NCBI GenBank assembly: GCA_013178165.1
Contig: JABLXG010000008.1
Coordinates: forward strand, 1 to 64,000
Length of the DNA stretch: 64,000 bases
Reading direction: 5' to 3'
Source of the DNA: Anaerolineae bacterium
GTDB taxonomy: Bacteria > Chloroflexota > Anaerolineae > Aggregatilineales > Ch27
Part shown: positions 23,627 to 30,775 of the stretch, piece after piece
Layout of the letters: every line of letters begins with the position of its first letter
Numbering within the stretch: position 1 is the first letter of the stretch
Notes under the pieces: model-generated
What the model saw: only the letters and a program-made list of their open reading frames with translations
Told to the model about the DNA's origin: nothing
Databases searched by the model: none
Made by a program: the position numbers and the translations under genes

Positions 23627-23690
23627 GCCTGCATAGAACAGGGCACAGAAGCCTGAGGGTTGTGCTCTGGTGACTCACCTCCTTTCCAGT
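23627..23690 (-). promoter_or_regulatory. Shared leader element upstream of the Dpp-type binding protein
   Basis: On the minus strand AAGGAGGTGA (23684-23675) is a full match to the complement of the 16S rRNA 3' end, yet lies about 125 nt before the gene start at 23550. After 24 nt follows a block (23650-23627) of the form TTCnnGyGCCCTG, a variable loop, then ATGCAGGC. The same two blocks, 26 nt apart, occur at 42976-42967 and 42940-42917. CCTG and CAGG can pair to form a small stem. The second block is about 75 nt from the true ribosome-binding site. Confidence 0.5.
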
Positions 23691-23734
23691 CTGTGGTACA
23701 GACGGCCTGCTAGCGGGCCATATGGCCAGTCGGG

Positions 23735-24499
23735 CTAGCTGCCGGAGTAACCGAGTCGTTCGGAGATAGCATGTGCCGTGCGTCTGACGGCGATGCTGAG
23801 TTCCTGGTCACGGGCTGGCCTCATCCGCGCTGCTGGCCCGGAGATGCTGACGGCGGCAATGACACGCCCACTGTAGTCGCGGATGGGCGCGGCCACACAG
23901 CGCACGCCCGGCTCCGATTCCACGTTGTCGATGGCGTAACCCTGTTCCCGTACCTTCTGCAGTTCGGCGGCAAAGGCTTCCGGGTCAACGATGGTGGCCG
24001 GGGTGCGCCGGGGCATGCCGTGTTTGGCAATGGCCTCGCGCCAGACTTCTTCCGGCGAAAAGGCGGCCAGCACCTTGCCCAGCGCGGTGCAGTGAATGGG
24101 GCCGCGCTTGCCGATCTGGGTGAACATCCCCTGCGTTTGCAGGCCCTCCACCCGATCGACGTAGACCACTTCGCCATCATTCAGGACGGCCAGGTGTACG
24201 GTTTCGTTGACACGGTGCATCAGCAGTTTCAGATGCGGCATGGCCAGGGCAGCCAGATTGAGCCGTCCGATGACCTGGCCGCGCAACTGCAGGAAACGCA
24301 GCCCCAGCGTGTACTTGCGCGTATCGGGGTCCTGTTCGATGTACCCCAGCGCGATCAACGTGTGCAGCAGGCGGTGCGTCGTTCCCAGCGGCAAGCCGCT
24401 GGATTCGGCCAGCTCGGAGATGCCCAGTCCACGCTCAGCCTGGCCCAGCAGTTCGAGCAGTGTGAAGGCCTTCTGGACGGCGGCAACTTGCTTGGTCAT
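23735..24499 (-). CDS. IclR-family transcriptional regulator
   Basis: 254 residues from ATG 24499 (a GTG at 24514 would add five residues). The N-terminal winged helix-turn-helix is at about 10-65 (GLGISELAESSGLPLGTTHR, then YIEQDPDTRKYTLG). The C-terminal effector domain (about 75-250) has the family blocks HCTALGKVLAAF, GYAIDNVESEPGVRCVAAPI and GRVIAAVSISGPAARM. IclR proteins usually control nearby catabolic genes in response to a small acid or sugar. Here it sits between a ROK/SIS/aldolase operon and the Dpp-type transporter on the same strand, so either or both are candidate targets. An inverted repeat just upstream of its start (24518-24534) may be its own operator. Confidence 0.92.
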   Translation of the reverse strand: MTKQVAAVQKAFTLLELLGQAERGLGISELAESSGLPLGTTHRLLHTLIALGYIEQDPDTRKYTLGLRFLQLRGQVIGRLNLAALAMPHLKLLMHRVNETVHLAVLNDGEVVYVDRVEGLQTQGMFTQIGKRGPIHCTALGKVLAAFSPEEVWREAIAKHGMPRRTPATIVDPEAFAAELQKVREQGYAIDNVESEPGVRCVAAPIRDYSGRVIAAVSISGPAARMRPARDQELSIAVRRTAHAISERLGYSGS

Positions 24500-24517
24500 A
24501 GGCGTTCTTTCCACCAG

Positions 24518-24534
24518 GCAGAAAACGCTTCTGC
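24518..24534 (-). promoter_or_regulatory. Inverted repeat upstream of the IclR gene
   Basis: GCAGAA (24518-24523) and TTCTGC (24529-24534) are perfect inverted arms around 5 nt, 19 nt upstream of the start at 24499. The position suits an autoregulatory operator. I did not find a second copy near the adjacent operons. Confidence 0.35.
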
Positions 24535-24590
24535 AATTATCACCTTAGCATCCGCTTTCGAACGTCGTCAACAAAAGTTTCCGTACCGTG

Positions 24591-24632
24591 AAAAAAAACG
24601 ATGCGCCCGCGCCAGTATCCCGGTCGCGGGCG
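24591..24632 (-). terminator. Rho-independent terminator of the aldolase-SIS-ROK operon
   Basis: CGCCCGCG (24604-24611) pairs with CGCGGGCG (24625-24632). On the minus strand the stem is followed by an unbroken run of eight T (24598-24591). It lies 21 nt after the ROK stop at 24653. This is the clearest intrinsic terminator in the window and it separates the operon from the IclR gene. Confidence 0.85.
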
Positions 24633-24652
24633 TATCAGCGGGAAGGGAAGGC

Positions 24653-25633
24653 TTAATGTGAGGGTGAGGCTTGCGCTTCGGAAGCGATCGCCAGACTGGC
24701 GTAATCGCCAACCTGTTCGCCCAGCCCGGCGGGGACGATCGCGCAGACGGCCAGCGCCCCCGGGAGCGCTTCCGCCCGCAGAGTCTCCAGCGCGGGTGGT
24801 TCCAGCAGCGAACGCTGGCGGCCAAAAATGCTGCCGATGATGATCCGTTCCGGATTGAGGATATCCACCAGCACGGCTAACCCGCGCCCCAGCGCCTGAC
24901 CGGCGATGCGGTAGACCTCCAGGGCGGTGGGATCGCCCTGCTGCGCGGCTGTTCCGATCGTCTCAGCGGTGATCCGGGGCAGTTCCGCCGGGGTGGGGCA
25001 GTAAGCAGGCGGGCAGCCGGCGGCCAGGCGTTGTTCCGCCAGCGTCCGGGCCAGATGGGCGATCCCGCCGCCGCTGCAAAAACCTTCGAACGATCCGGCT
25101 TTGCCATAGCCGATCGGCCCATCGGGGGCCAGGCGGATGTGGCCGACCTCACCCGCCAGATCGTTGGTGCCGGAATACAGCCGTCCATCGAGGATCAGTC
25201 CGGCGCCCATGCCAGTGCCAAAGGTCAGGAAGATAATATTGCGGTAGCCGCGCCCGGCGCCCCACTTCCATTCAGCCAGAGCGCAGGCATTGGCATCATT
25301 TTGCAGGGTCGCGGGCACGCCAAAACGCGCCTGCAATGGCCCGATCACATCCACGCGATCCCAGCCCGGCAGGTTTGGCGGGGAAAGCACCAGCCCGGCC
25401 CGGCTATCCAGCGGTCCGCCACAACTGACGCCAATGGCAGCCAGTGTGTCGCGTGGATGCCGCGCCAGCAGCGCTTCCAGGCTGGCCATGATCTGCTCCA
25501 GGGTCTGGGCAAAGGTGGGCGGAGTGGGGAAGCGCGTCTTGGCGAGGATGGCGATCTCGTCGCCGGTGGGGCGGCCCAGGACAATAGCGCACTTGGTGCC
25601 GCCGATATCGACGCCTGCCAGCAGTGCAGTCAT
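24653..25633 (-). CDS. ROK-family sugar kinase (zinc Cys motif absent)
   Basis: 326 residues from ATG 25633, overlapping the SIS gene stop by 4 nt. ROK kinases phosphorylate glucose, N-acetylmannosamine or related sugars in the cytoplasm. The ATP loop GVDIGGTKCAIVLG (about 8-21), the catalytic Asp in NDANACALAEWKWG and FGTGMGAGLILDGRLYSG are intact. GHIRLAPDG keeps the zinc His, but the usual CxCGxxGCxE motif is replaced by IGYGKAGSFEGFCSG, so the structural zinc site is probably missing. This is a variant, not a frameshift. It ends an operon with a class II aldolase and an SIS isomerase. With the nearby lyase-like gene it could act as an N-acetylmannosamine kinase analogue, but substrate specificity cannot be read from the sequence. 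Confidence 0.88.
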   Translation of the reverse strand: MTALLAGVDIGGTKCAIVLGRPTGDEIAILAKTRFPTPPTFAQTLEQIMASLEALLARHPRDTLAAIGVSCGGPLDSRAGLVLSPPNLPGWDRVDVIGPLQARFGVPATLQNDANACALAEWKWGAGRGYRNIIFLTFGTGMGAGLILDGRLYSGTNDLAGEVGHIRLAPDGPIGYGKAGSFEGFCSGGGIAHLARTLAEQRLAAGCPPAYCPTPAELPRITAETIGTAAQQGDPTALEVYRIAGQALGRGLAVLVDILNPERIIIGSIFGRQRSLLEPPALETLRAEALPGALAVCAIVPAGLGEQVGDYASLAIASEAQASPSH

Positions 25634-26265
25634 GCGAAGAAAGCCTCCTCCAGCAGCGCGCACAGGGTGTGGTAGATCGGCAGGTGGCGTTCCTGGATGG
25701 CCGGTGTGCTATCAGCAGGAACACGGATGGTGATATCGCACACAGCTTTCAGGCGACCGCCATCTCGCCCGGTCAGGCCGATGGCGCTCAGGCCGAGCGC
25801 CCGGCCAACCTGCACGGCATGCAGGACGTTGGCGGCGTTGCCGGAGGTGCTGATCGCGATCAACGTGTCGCCGGGCCGCCCGTAGCCATAAACCTGCTGG
25901 GCGTAAACCATGTCGGCGGCCACATCGTTGGCAAAAGCGGAAAGCAGGGCGCTCTGGCTGACCAGCGAAATGGCGGGCAGCGCGCCCTGCAGGTGATCGG
26001 CCAGGTAAGCGCCCTCTGCCGGCCAGGCTTCCAGAATTCGGCGGCGGGTTGCGTCCGGCAGCGGGCGGGGCAGGCGATAGCCTTTCATCAACTCGCCCAC
26101 GATGTGCTCGCTGTCGGCGGCGCTGCCGCCGTTGCCGCAAACCAGGACTTTGCCGCCCCGCTGGAAGGTGGCTCGCAACAGGTCAAAGGCGGCCTGGATG
26201 TCAGCCAGGCAGGCGGCCAGTTCCGGGTAACGGGTTACCAGGGTATGCAGAAGATCGTCGCTCAT
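25630..26265 (-). CDS. SIS-domain isomerase, GmhA-like
   Basis: 211 residues, the normal length for sedoheptulose-7-phosphate isomerase (GmhA). The SIS fold motif VCGNGGSAADSEHIVGEL is at about 42-59 and TLIAISTSGNAANVL further on. The C-terminal QERHLPIYHTLC carries the Gln/His metal ligands typical of GmhA. The enzyme would isomerise a ketose phosphate to an aldose phosphate in the cytoplasm. No lipopolysaccharide or heptose nucleotide genes are nearby; instead it is flanked by, and overlaps by 4 nt, a class II aldolase and a ROK kinase. A catabolic role in an unusual sugar-phosphate pathway is therefore more likely than heptose synthesis. Confidence 0.85.
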   Translation of the reverse strand: MSDDLLHTLVTRYPELAACLADIQAAFDLLRATFQRGGKVLVCGNGGSAADSEHIVGELMKGYRLPRPLPDATRRRILEAWPAEGAYLADHLQGALPAISLVSQSALLSAFANDVAADMVYAQQVYGYGRPGDTLIAISTSGNAANVLHAVQVGRALGLSAIGLTGRDGGRLKAVCDITIRVPADSTPAIQERHLPIYHTLCALLEEAFFA

Positions 26266-27176
26266 GACTTCACCTTGCCAGCTTTTCCGCTACTGTGCAG
26301 GAAGTTCTGGATTTTGTCCTGCACGACACCGCTGACCGCCTGGCGGGCGGCGAGCAGGGCTTCCACCGGGAGCGCGCTCATCTCGGTATCCAGCAGGTAG
26401 TGGCTGCGGCCCAGAGCGCCCAGGGCGGCCAGTTCCAGCTCGGTGGCGATGTTGACCTTGCTCACGCCACCGCCCGGCAGGCTGATGGCCTGCTCGACCA
26501 TGGCGGCGGGCACGCCTGAGCCGCCGTGCAGGACGAGGTGCACTGCTGTCCTGGCCCGGATGGCCTGCAGCCGGTTGTAGTCAATGCGCGGCTGGCGGAC
26601 GACATAGACGCCGTGCGCTGTGCCCACCGAGACCGCCAGAGCGTCGACGCCTGTTTCGGCGACAAAAACGCCGGCCTCTTCCGGATCGGTGAACATCTCG
26701 GCGTCGTCTTCCGTCTCCACGTAATCGGTGGTCGTAATCCGCCCCAGTTCGGCTTCCACGGACACGCCGTGCCGGTGAGCGTAGGCCACAACCTGCCGGG
26801 TGATAGCAATGTTTTCGGCGAAAGGTCTCTCGGAGGCGTCGATCATGACAGAGGTGAAACCAGCGGCGATAGCCTCCTCGATGATGGAGAGTTCGCGGGT
26901 GTGGTCCAGGTGCAGGGCAACGGGCACTGTGATCTGCCCGGTTTGCATCTCGGTATAGAAGGCGCTGGCGAAGCGGGCCGGTGTGATCTGGGCGCGGGTT
27001 AATTCGCGCTGGGAAATCTGCACGATGAGGGGGGAGTTAAGGGCCTGTCCTGCCTGCAGCACAGGCTGGATCATGGCCGTGTAACGCGGTGAGAACGCAC
27101 CAACGGCGTAACCGCCACGCTCTGCTGCTGCCAGAAGAGGGTTAAGGTTACACAGAGCGGGGTGCTCGACTGGCAT
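26262..27176 (-). CDS. Class II fructose-bisphosphate aldolase family protein
   Basis: 304 residues from ATG 27176, with GGGAGG upstream. Zinc ligands are visible: HLDHT (about 90-94), the Glu in SVEAELGRI, GTAHGVY (about 190) and VLHGGSGVP (about 220), followed by the phosphate-binding SKVNIATEL. The length and motifs fit the GatY/KbaY/IolJ/FbaA superfamily, which cleaves ketose (bis)phosphates to dihydroxyacetone phosphate and an aldehyde. It is the first gene of a three-gene operon with an SIS isomerase and a ROK kinase. The set could convert an imported sugar by phosphorylation, isomerisation and aldol cleavage. Which ketose phosphate is cleaved is not determinable. Confidence 0.88.
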   Translation of the reverse strand: MPVEHPALCNLNPLLAAAERGGYAVGAFSPRYTAMIQPVLQAGQALNSPLIVQISQRELTRAQITPARFASAFYTEMQTGQITVPVALHLDHTRELSIIEEAIAAGFTSVMIDASERPFAENIAITRQVVAYAHRHGVSVEAELGRITTTDYVETEDDAEMFTDPEEAGVFVAETGVDALAVSVGTAHGVYVVRQPRIDYNRLQAIRARTAVHLVLHGGSGVPAAMVEQAISLPGGGVSKVNIATELELAALGALGRSHYLLDTEMSALPVEALLAARQAVSGVVQDKIQNFLHSSGKAGKVKS

Positions 27177-27594
27177 AGATGCCTCCCTGTACGGGCCAGA
27201 CGGTGCGCTGGCCGGAGCAAACCGGATCGATGCGGCGAGCCAGCATATGCTGCCGGGGCGCATCGCTGGGCCGCCATATTATCCACTCCTGGTATTTGTT
27301 GCCAGCAGTCGTTTGCAGGGGTATGTGCTCTGTGCAAATTTGGTGTACGATATAGGCAAGTGATACAAGCCTGTGCGTGATTAACCATCATAGCAACCCT
27401 GCGGCCTCCGCCTGGCGGGGGTTGTGTTGCCAGTGATCTGGCGTCGCAGGTTGCCGCCGGGGAAGGGGATGCAGGGCGAAAGAAAGGGGGTGAGCTCGGG
27501 GCAACGGAAAGAAGCAGGCTTTACATACAGTTCTCAGCGTCCAATTGAAGTCTATTTGCTTCCAGTATGTCATGAGGAGAAGGAGAAACAGGTT
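27177..27594. other. Divergent intergenic region between two sugar operons
   Basis: This 418-nt region separates the minus-strand aldolase operon from the plus-strand ribose-type transporter. It is locally AT-rich around 27310-27390, where promoters probably lie (for example TACGAT near 27347). At 27481-27495 AAAGGGGGTGAG resembles the AAGGAGGTGA leader motif of two other transporters. I see no separate gene, although the frame upstream of 27595 stays open. Confidence 0.45.
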
Positions 27595-28566
27595 ATGAAG
27601 AAGTTCTCGATTCTGATGGTCATCGCCATGCTGGCGCTGGCCCTTGCGCCGACGACCGCCCAGTCTGACCTGCCCAAGATCGGCTTCCTGCCAGGTGTGG
27701 TAGACCCCTTCTATGAGGTGATGGAACTGGGTGTCAACCAGGCGGTTGCCGACTTCGGTCTGGAAGTGGTTACGCAGTTCCCGCAGGACTGGGGGCCTTC
27801 CGAGCAGACGCCGATCCTGGACGCGATGGTTGCCCGTGGTGACCTGGATTACCTCATCATTGCGCCGACCGACAAGGAACAGATGATCGCCCCGCTGCAG
27901 GCGGCTGTTGACGCTGGCATCAAGGTGATCACCGTCGATACGTTCCTGGGCGATGGCGATTATGTCAATGGCCCGGTGACCTTCCCGCTGTCGTACATCG
28001 GCTCGGATAACGTGGAAGGCGGCCGGATCGCGGCCCAGGCGCTGGCCGATGTGCTGGGCGGCCAGGGCAAGGTCTACGTTCAGAACACGAACGTGGGCGT
28101 GAGCACCACCGAACAGCGTGGCCAGGGCTTCATCGAGGGTATCTCTGCCTATCCGGGCATGCAACTGGTCGGTATGGATTACAACCTGGATGACGCCAAT
28201 ACTGCCGCTGAGCAGACCGCTGCGGTCCTGCAGCGCGAACCCGATCTGGCCGGTATCTTTGGCGTGAACGTGTTCAGCGCTCAGGGCGCCGGTAACGCCG
28301 TGATCAGCGCCGGGCTGGGCGGGCAGGTTCAGGTTATCGCCTTCGATGCGACCCAGTTCGCCATCGAGCAACTCCGCGAAGGCGTCGTGACGCTGGTGAT
28401 CGCCCAGAAGCCCTTTGACATGGGTTACCTGGCTGTCACCTTTGCCATGGCCGACTGGCGCGGCGTGACCAGCCTGCCGCATCGCGTCACCACCGGTTAC
28501 GCGGTCATCACCGCGGAGAACGTCGACGATCCTGAGGTGGCGCGCTTCATCTATCAGGTCCCGTAA
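27595..28566 (+). CDS. Ribose/fructose-type ABC transporter periplasmic binding protein
   Basis: 323 residues. The ATG at 27595 is chosen because AAGGAG precedes it and a signal peptide starts here (MKKFSILMVIAMLALALAP, cleavage around TTAQS). The mature protein has the periplasmic-binding/LacI-like fold (Peripla_BP_4): KIGFLPGVVDPFYEVMELG, YLIIAPTDKEQMIAPLQAAV, YIGSDNVEGGRIAAQAL and the hinge-region VIAFDATQFAIEQL. There is no lipobox. With the downstream permease and single-domain ATPase it forms a complete carbohydrate importer. The sugar is unknown. A 12-bp hairpin follows the stop. Confidence 0.9.
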   Translation: MKKFSILMVIAMLALALAPTTAQSDLPKIGFLPGVVDPFYEVMELGVNQAVADFGLEVVTQFPQDWGPSEQTPILDAMVARGDLDYLIIAPTDKEQMIAPLQAAVDAGIKVITVDTFLGDGDYVNGPVTFPLSYIGSDNVEGGRIAAQALADVLGGQGKVYVQNTNVGVSTTEQRGQGFIEGISAYPGMQLVGMDYNLDDANTAAEQTAAVLQREPDLAGIFGVNVFSAQGAGNAVISAGLGGQVQVIAFDATQFAIEQLREGVVTLVIAQKPFDMGYLAVTFAMADWRGVTSLPHRVTTGYAVITAENVDDPEVARFIYQVP

Positions 28567-28585
28567 ACGCATAGGGTTGTGTTGT

Positions 28586-28617
28586 GCATGAGGGCGCTCC
28601 CCTGGGCGCCCTCATGC
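28586..28617 (+). terminator. Strong hairpin between binding-protein and permease genes
   Basis: GCATGAGGGCGC (28586-28597) pairs perfectly with GCGCCCTCATGC (28606-28617), with an 8-nt loop, 19 nt after the binding-protein stop. No T tract follows. It is well placed to stabilise the upstream message and reduce permease expression. Confidence 0.65.
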
Positions 28618-28655
28618 CCTGCTGTAACGTCCCGTAGCTTAAGGAGAGAAAGCCA

Positions 28656-29798
28656 ATGGCGGTGGACAGTCAGACTGGCGCCACTTCCCAGCCGGTAGGG
28701 GGCAAGCGGCTATCCAGCCAGCAGCGGGCCATCCTGCTGTTGAGCCGGGTCTGGGGGTGGGTTTTCCTGGCGCTGCTGATCGTGTTCTTTACGATCTCAG
28801 CGAGCACTTCACAGGGTGTGAACTTCCTCTCTCTGCGCAACTCGCAGAACATCCTGGTGGCGATTACCCCTATCTTGCTGATGGGCCTCGGCCAGACGTT
28901 TGTCATCATCGCCGGTGGCATCGACCTGTCGGTGGGCTGGGTGATGGGACTCTCGTCGGTCGTGGCGGCGATGGCCATGCGCGATCTGGCAGCTGCCGGC
29001 GGCGTTTCCGAGCCGATCATGCTGATTATCGGGTTTGTCCTGGCGGTCAGCGTGGCGGTGCTTACCGGCCTGGCCAACGGCCTGGTCATTGCCAAGCTGC
29101 GCGTTCCGCCGTTCATTGTGACACTGGGCATGTCTTTCATCGCCCGTGGCATTGGCTTTTTGCTCTCCGGGGCGAATGTCGTCGGGGGCCAGCCGCGGAT
29201 TGTCCGCGACTTTGGCAATGAGGCGCTGATGTACTGGATGCCAGGAGGGAGCGGAGGTCTCTTTTTTCTGCAGCGGCCGGAGGTCGCCACTGAACAGTTG
29301 CGCGTACTGGAGCGGATCTTCCCCTGGCCCGTGGTGGTCACCGCCATTCTGGTTTTTGTGACGATGTACCTCTTGCACCTGACGCAGTTCGGGCGGCACA
29401 CTTACGCCATCGGCGGCAACCGCGAGTCGGCCATCCGCGCCGGGGTGCGGGTGGATCGTCACACCATCCTGCTGTACATGCTGTCTGGCCTGACGACCGG
29501 CGTAGCTGGTTTCCTGCATACGACCCGTTTCAATGGTGGGTCGGCCATTGCCGGGGAGACACTGTTGCTCTCGTCGATTGCAGCGGTAGTGATTGGCGGG
29601 GTGAGTATGTTCGGCGGGGAGGGGCGCATCAGCGGGACGGTGATCGGCGCCCTGATCATCGCCGTGCTACAGACCGGGCTGGTCATGCTCAATGTGCAGC
29701 CCTACTGGCAGTACATTGTGGTGGGCGTAATTGTCATTCTGGCCGTGCTCATTGACCAGAGCCGTGACCTGATCATCGGTCGTGCGGAGGCGGGATAG
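28656..29798 (+). CDS. Ribose/fructose-type ABC transporter permease
   Basis: 380 residues, ATG 28656 with AAGGAGAG upstream. It is a BPD_transp_2 (RbsC/FrcC) permease with about nine hydrophobic segments. Family motifs are GQTFVIIAGGIDLSVGWVMG (about 87-106), NGLVIAKLRVPPFIVTLGM, YAIGGNRESAIRAGV and SSIAAVVIGGVSMFGGEGRISG. It forms the membrane channel for the binding protein upstream. The stop is 4 nt before the ATPase start. Confidence 0.93.
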   Translation: MAVDSQTGATSQPVGGKRLSSQQRAILLLSRVWGWVFLALLIVFFTISASTSQGVNFLSLRNSQNILVAITPILLMGLGQTFVIIAGGIDLSVGWVMGLSSVVAAMAMRDLAAAGGVSEPIMLIIGFVLAVSVAVLTGLANGLVIAKLRVPPFIVTLGMSFIARGIGFLLSGANVVGGQPRIVRDFGNEALMYWMPGGSGGLFFLQRPEVATEQLRVLERIFPWPVVVTAILVFVTMYLLHLTQFGRHTYAIGGNRESAIRAGVRVDRHTILLYMLSGLTTGVAGFLHTTRFNGGSAIAGETLLLSSIAAVVIGGVSMFGGEGRISGTVIGALIIAVLQTGLVMLNVQPYWQYIVVGVIVILAVLIDQSRDLIIGRAEAG

Positions 29799-29802
29799 CA
29801 CC

Positions 29803-30567
29803 ATGGAACCGTTGCTGGCTGTACGGGATATTGTCAAGCGCTTTGGCGGTTTGACCGCGGTAGATCATGTCAGCATGGATGTGTTCCCCGGCGAGGTGAT
29901 CGGGCTGGTGGGGGATAACGGCGCCGGGAAATCCACGCTGATCAAGATCGTCTCCGGCGTCTACCAGGCCGATGAGGGCCAGATCTATTTTGACGGGCGG
30001 CCGGTCCACATCTCCCGCCCCTCTGACGCCCGTGATATGGGGATTGAGACGATCTACCAGGACCTGGCGCTGGCAGGCAACCTGAGCGTGAGCGCCAACA
30101 TCTTCCTGGGGCGCGAGGTCAAGCGGAACTACCTGGGCGGGCTGGTGCGCACGCTGGATGAGAAGCGGATGCTCAGCGAATCGCAGCGGGTGCTCGACCA
30201 GCTGGATATCCGTATCCCGGCCATGATGCAGAAGATCGAGAATCTCTCCGGCGGGCAGCGGCAGGCAGTCGCCATTGCCCGCGCGATTTTCTGGAACGCC
30301 CGGCTGATGATCATGGATGAGCCGACGAACAACCTGGGCGTCACTGAGCAGCGCAAGGTGCTCGACCTGATCCGCACACTGCGCGACCAGGGCGTGCCCG
30401 TCATCCTGATCAGTCACACCATGCACGATGTGTTTGCCGTCTCGGATCGCATTGTAGTGCTGCATCGAGGCCGCAAGGTAGCCGAGAAGCGGACCGCAGA
30501 AACCGATCCGGAGGAGATCGTCCAGTACATGATCGGGTTACGTGACGATACCCGACCGGCGCAGTAG
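29803..30567 (+). CDS. Sugar ABC transporter ATPase, single-domain (FrcA-like)
   Basis: 254 residues from ATG 29803. Walker A is GDNGAGKST (about 37-45), the signature is LSGGQRQ, Walker B is LMIMDEPTNNLG and the switch is LISHTMHD. Ribose-type RbsA usually has two fused ATPase domains (about 500 residues); this protein has one, as in the fructose transporter FrcA, and would act as a homodimer. It closes a complete three-gene transporter operon, which ends at the hairpin 30588-30629. Confidence 0.93.
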   Translation: MEPLLAVRDIVKRFGGLTAVDHVSMDVFPGEVIGLVGDNGAGKSTLIKIVSGVYQADEGQIYFDGRPVHISRPSDARDMGIETIYQDLALAGNLSVSANIFLGREVKRNYLGGLVRTLDEKRMLSESQRVLDQLDIRIPAMMQKIENLSGGQRQAVAIARAIFWNARLMIMDEPTNNLGVTEQRKVLDLIRTLRDQGVPVILISHTMHDVFAVSDRIVVLHRGRKVAEKRTAETDPEEIVQYMIGLRDDTRPAQ

Positions 30568-30587
30568 CTCCCGGTTACAGATACCCC

Positions 30588-30629
30588 CGACAGCGCCCTG
30601 GTGTGCTCCGTGCTATCAGGGCGCTGTCG
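30588..30629 (+). terminator. Hairpin ending the ribose/fructose-type transporter operon
   Basis: CGACAGCGCCCTG (30588-30600) pairs perfectly with CAGGGCGCTGTCG (30617-30629) around a 16-nt loop, 21 nt after the ATPase stop. It lacks a T run but is long and stable. Confidence 0.55.
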
Positions 30630-30661
30630 ATTCAGGCACTGCCCCTCGGCGCGGCGACTTC

Positions 30662-30670
30662 TGGTACAAT
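30662..30670 (+). promoter_or_regulatory. Candidate extended -10 (TGGTACAAT) for the M14 peptidase
   Basis: This is the second plus-strand copy of TGGTACAAT, about 105 nt before the start at 30776. No convincing -35 is seen. Confidence 0.4.
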
Positions 30671-30775
30671 CGCCGCTGTCCTGACTTCGCTGTTGTGTTG
30701 TTGTTATCCCCGACAGCTGATCCGCTCGCCAGGCGTGATTCTGTCGGGGACCGCGCTAACTGGAAAGGATGACTT

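Noticed and set aside
27264-27594. Possible small coding regions in the divergent gap before the ribose-type transporter
   Set aside because: Open frames exist but have no ribosome sites or recognisable products; the gap is better explained by promoters and leaders.
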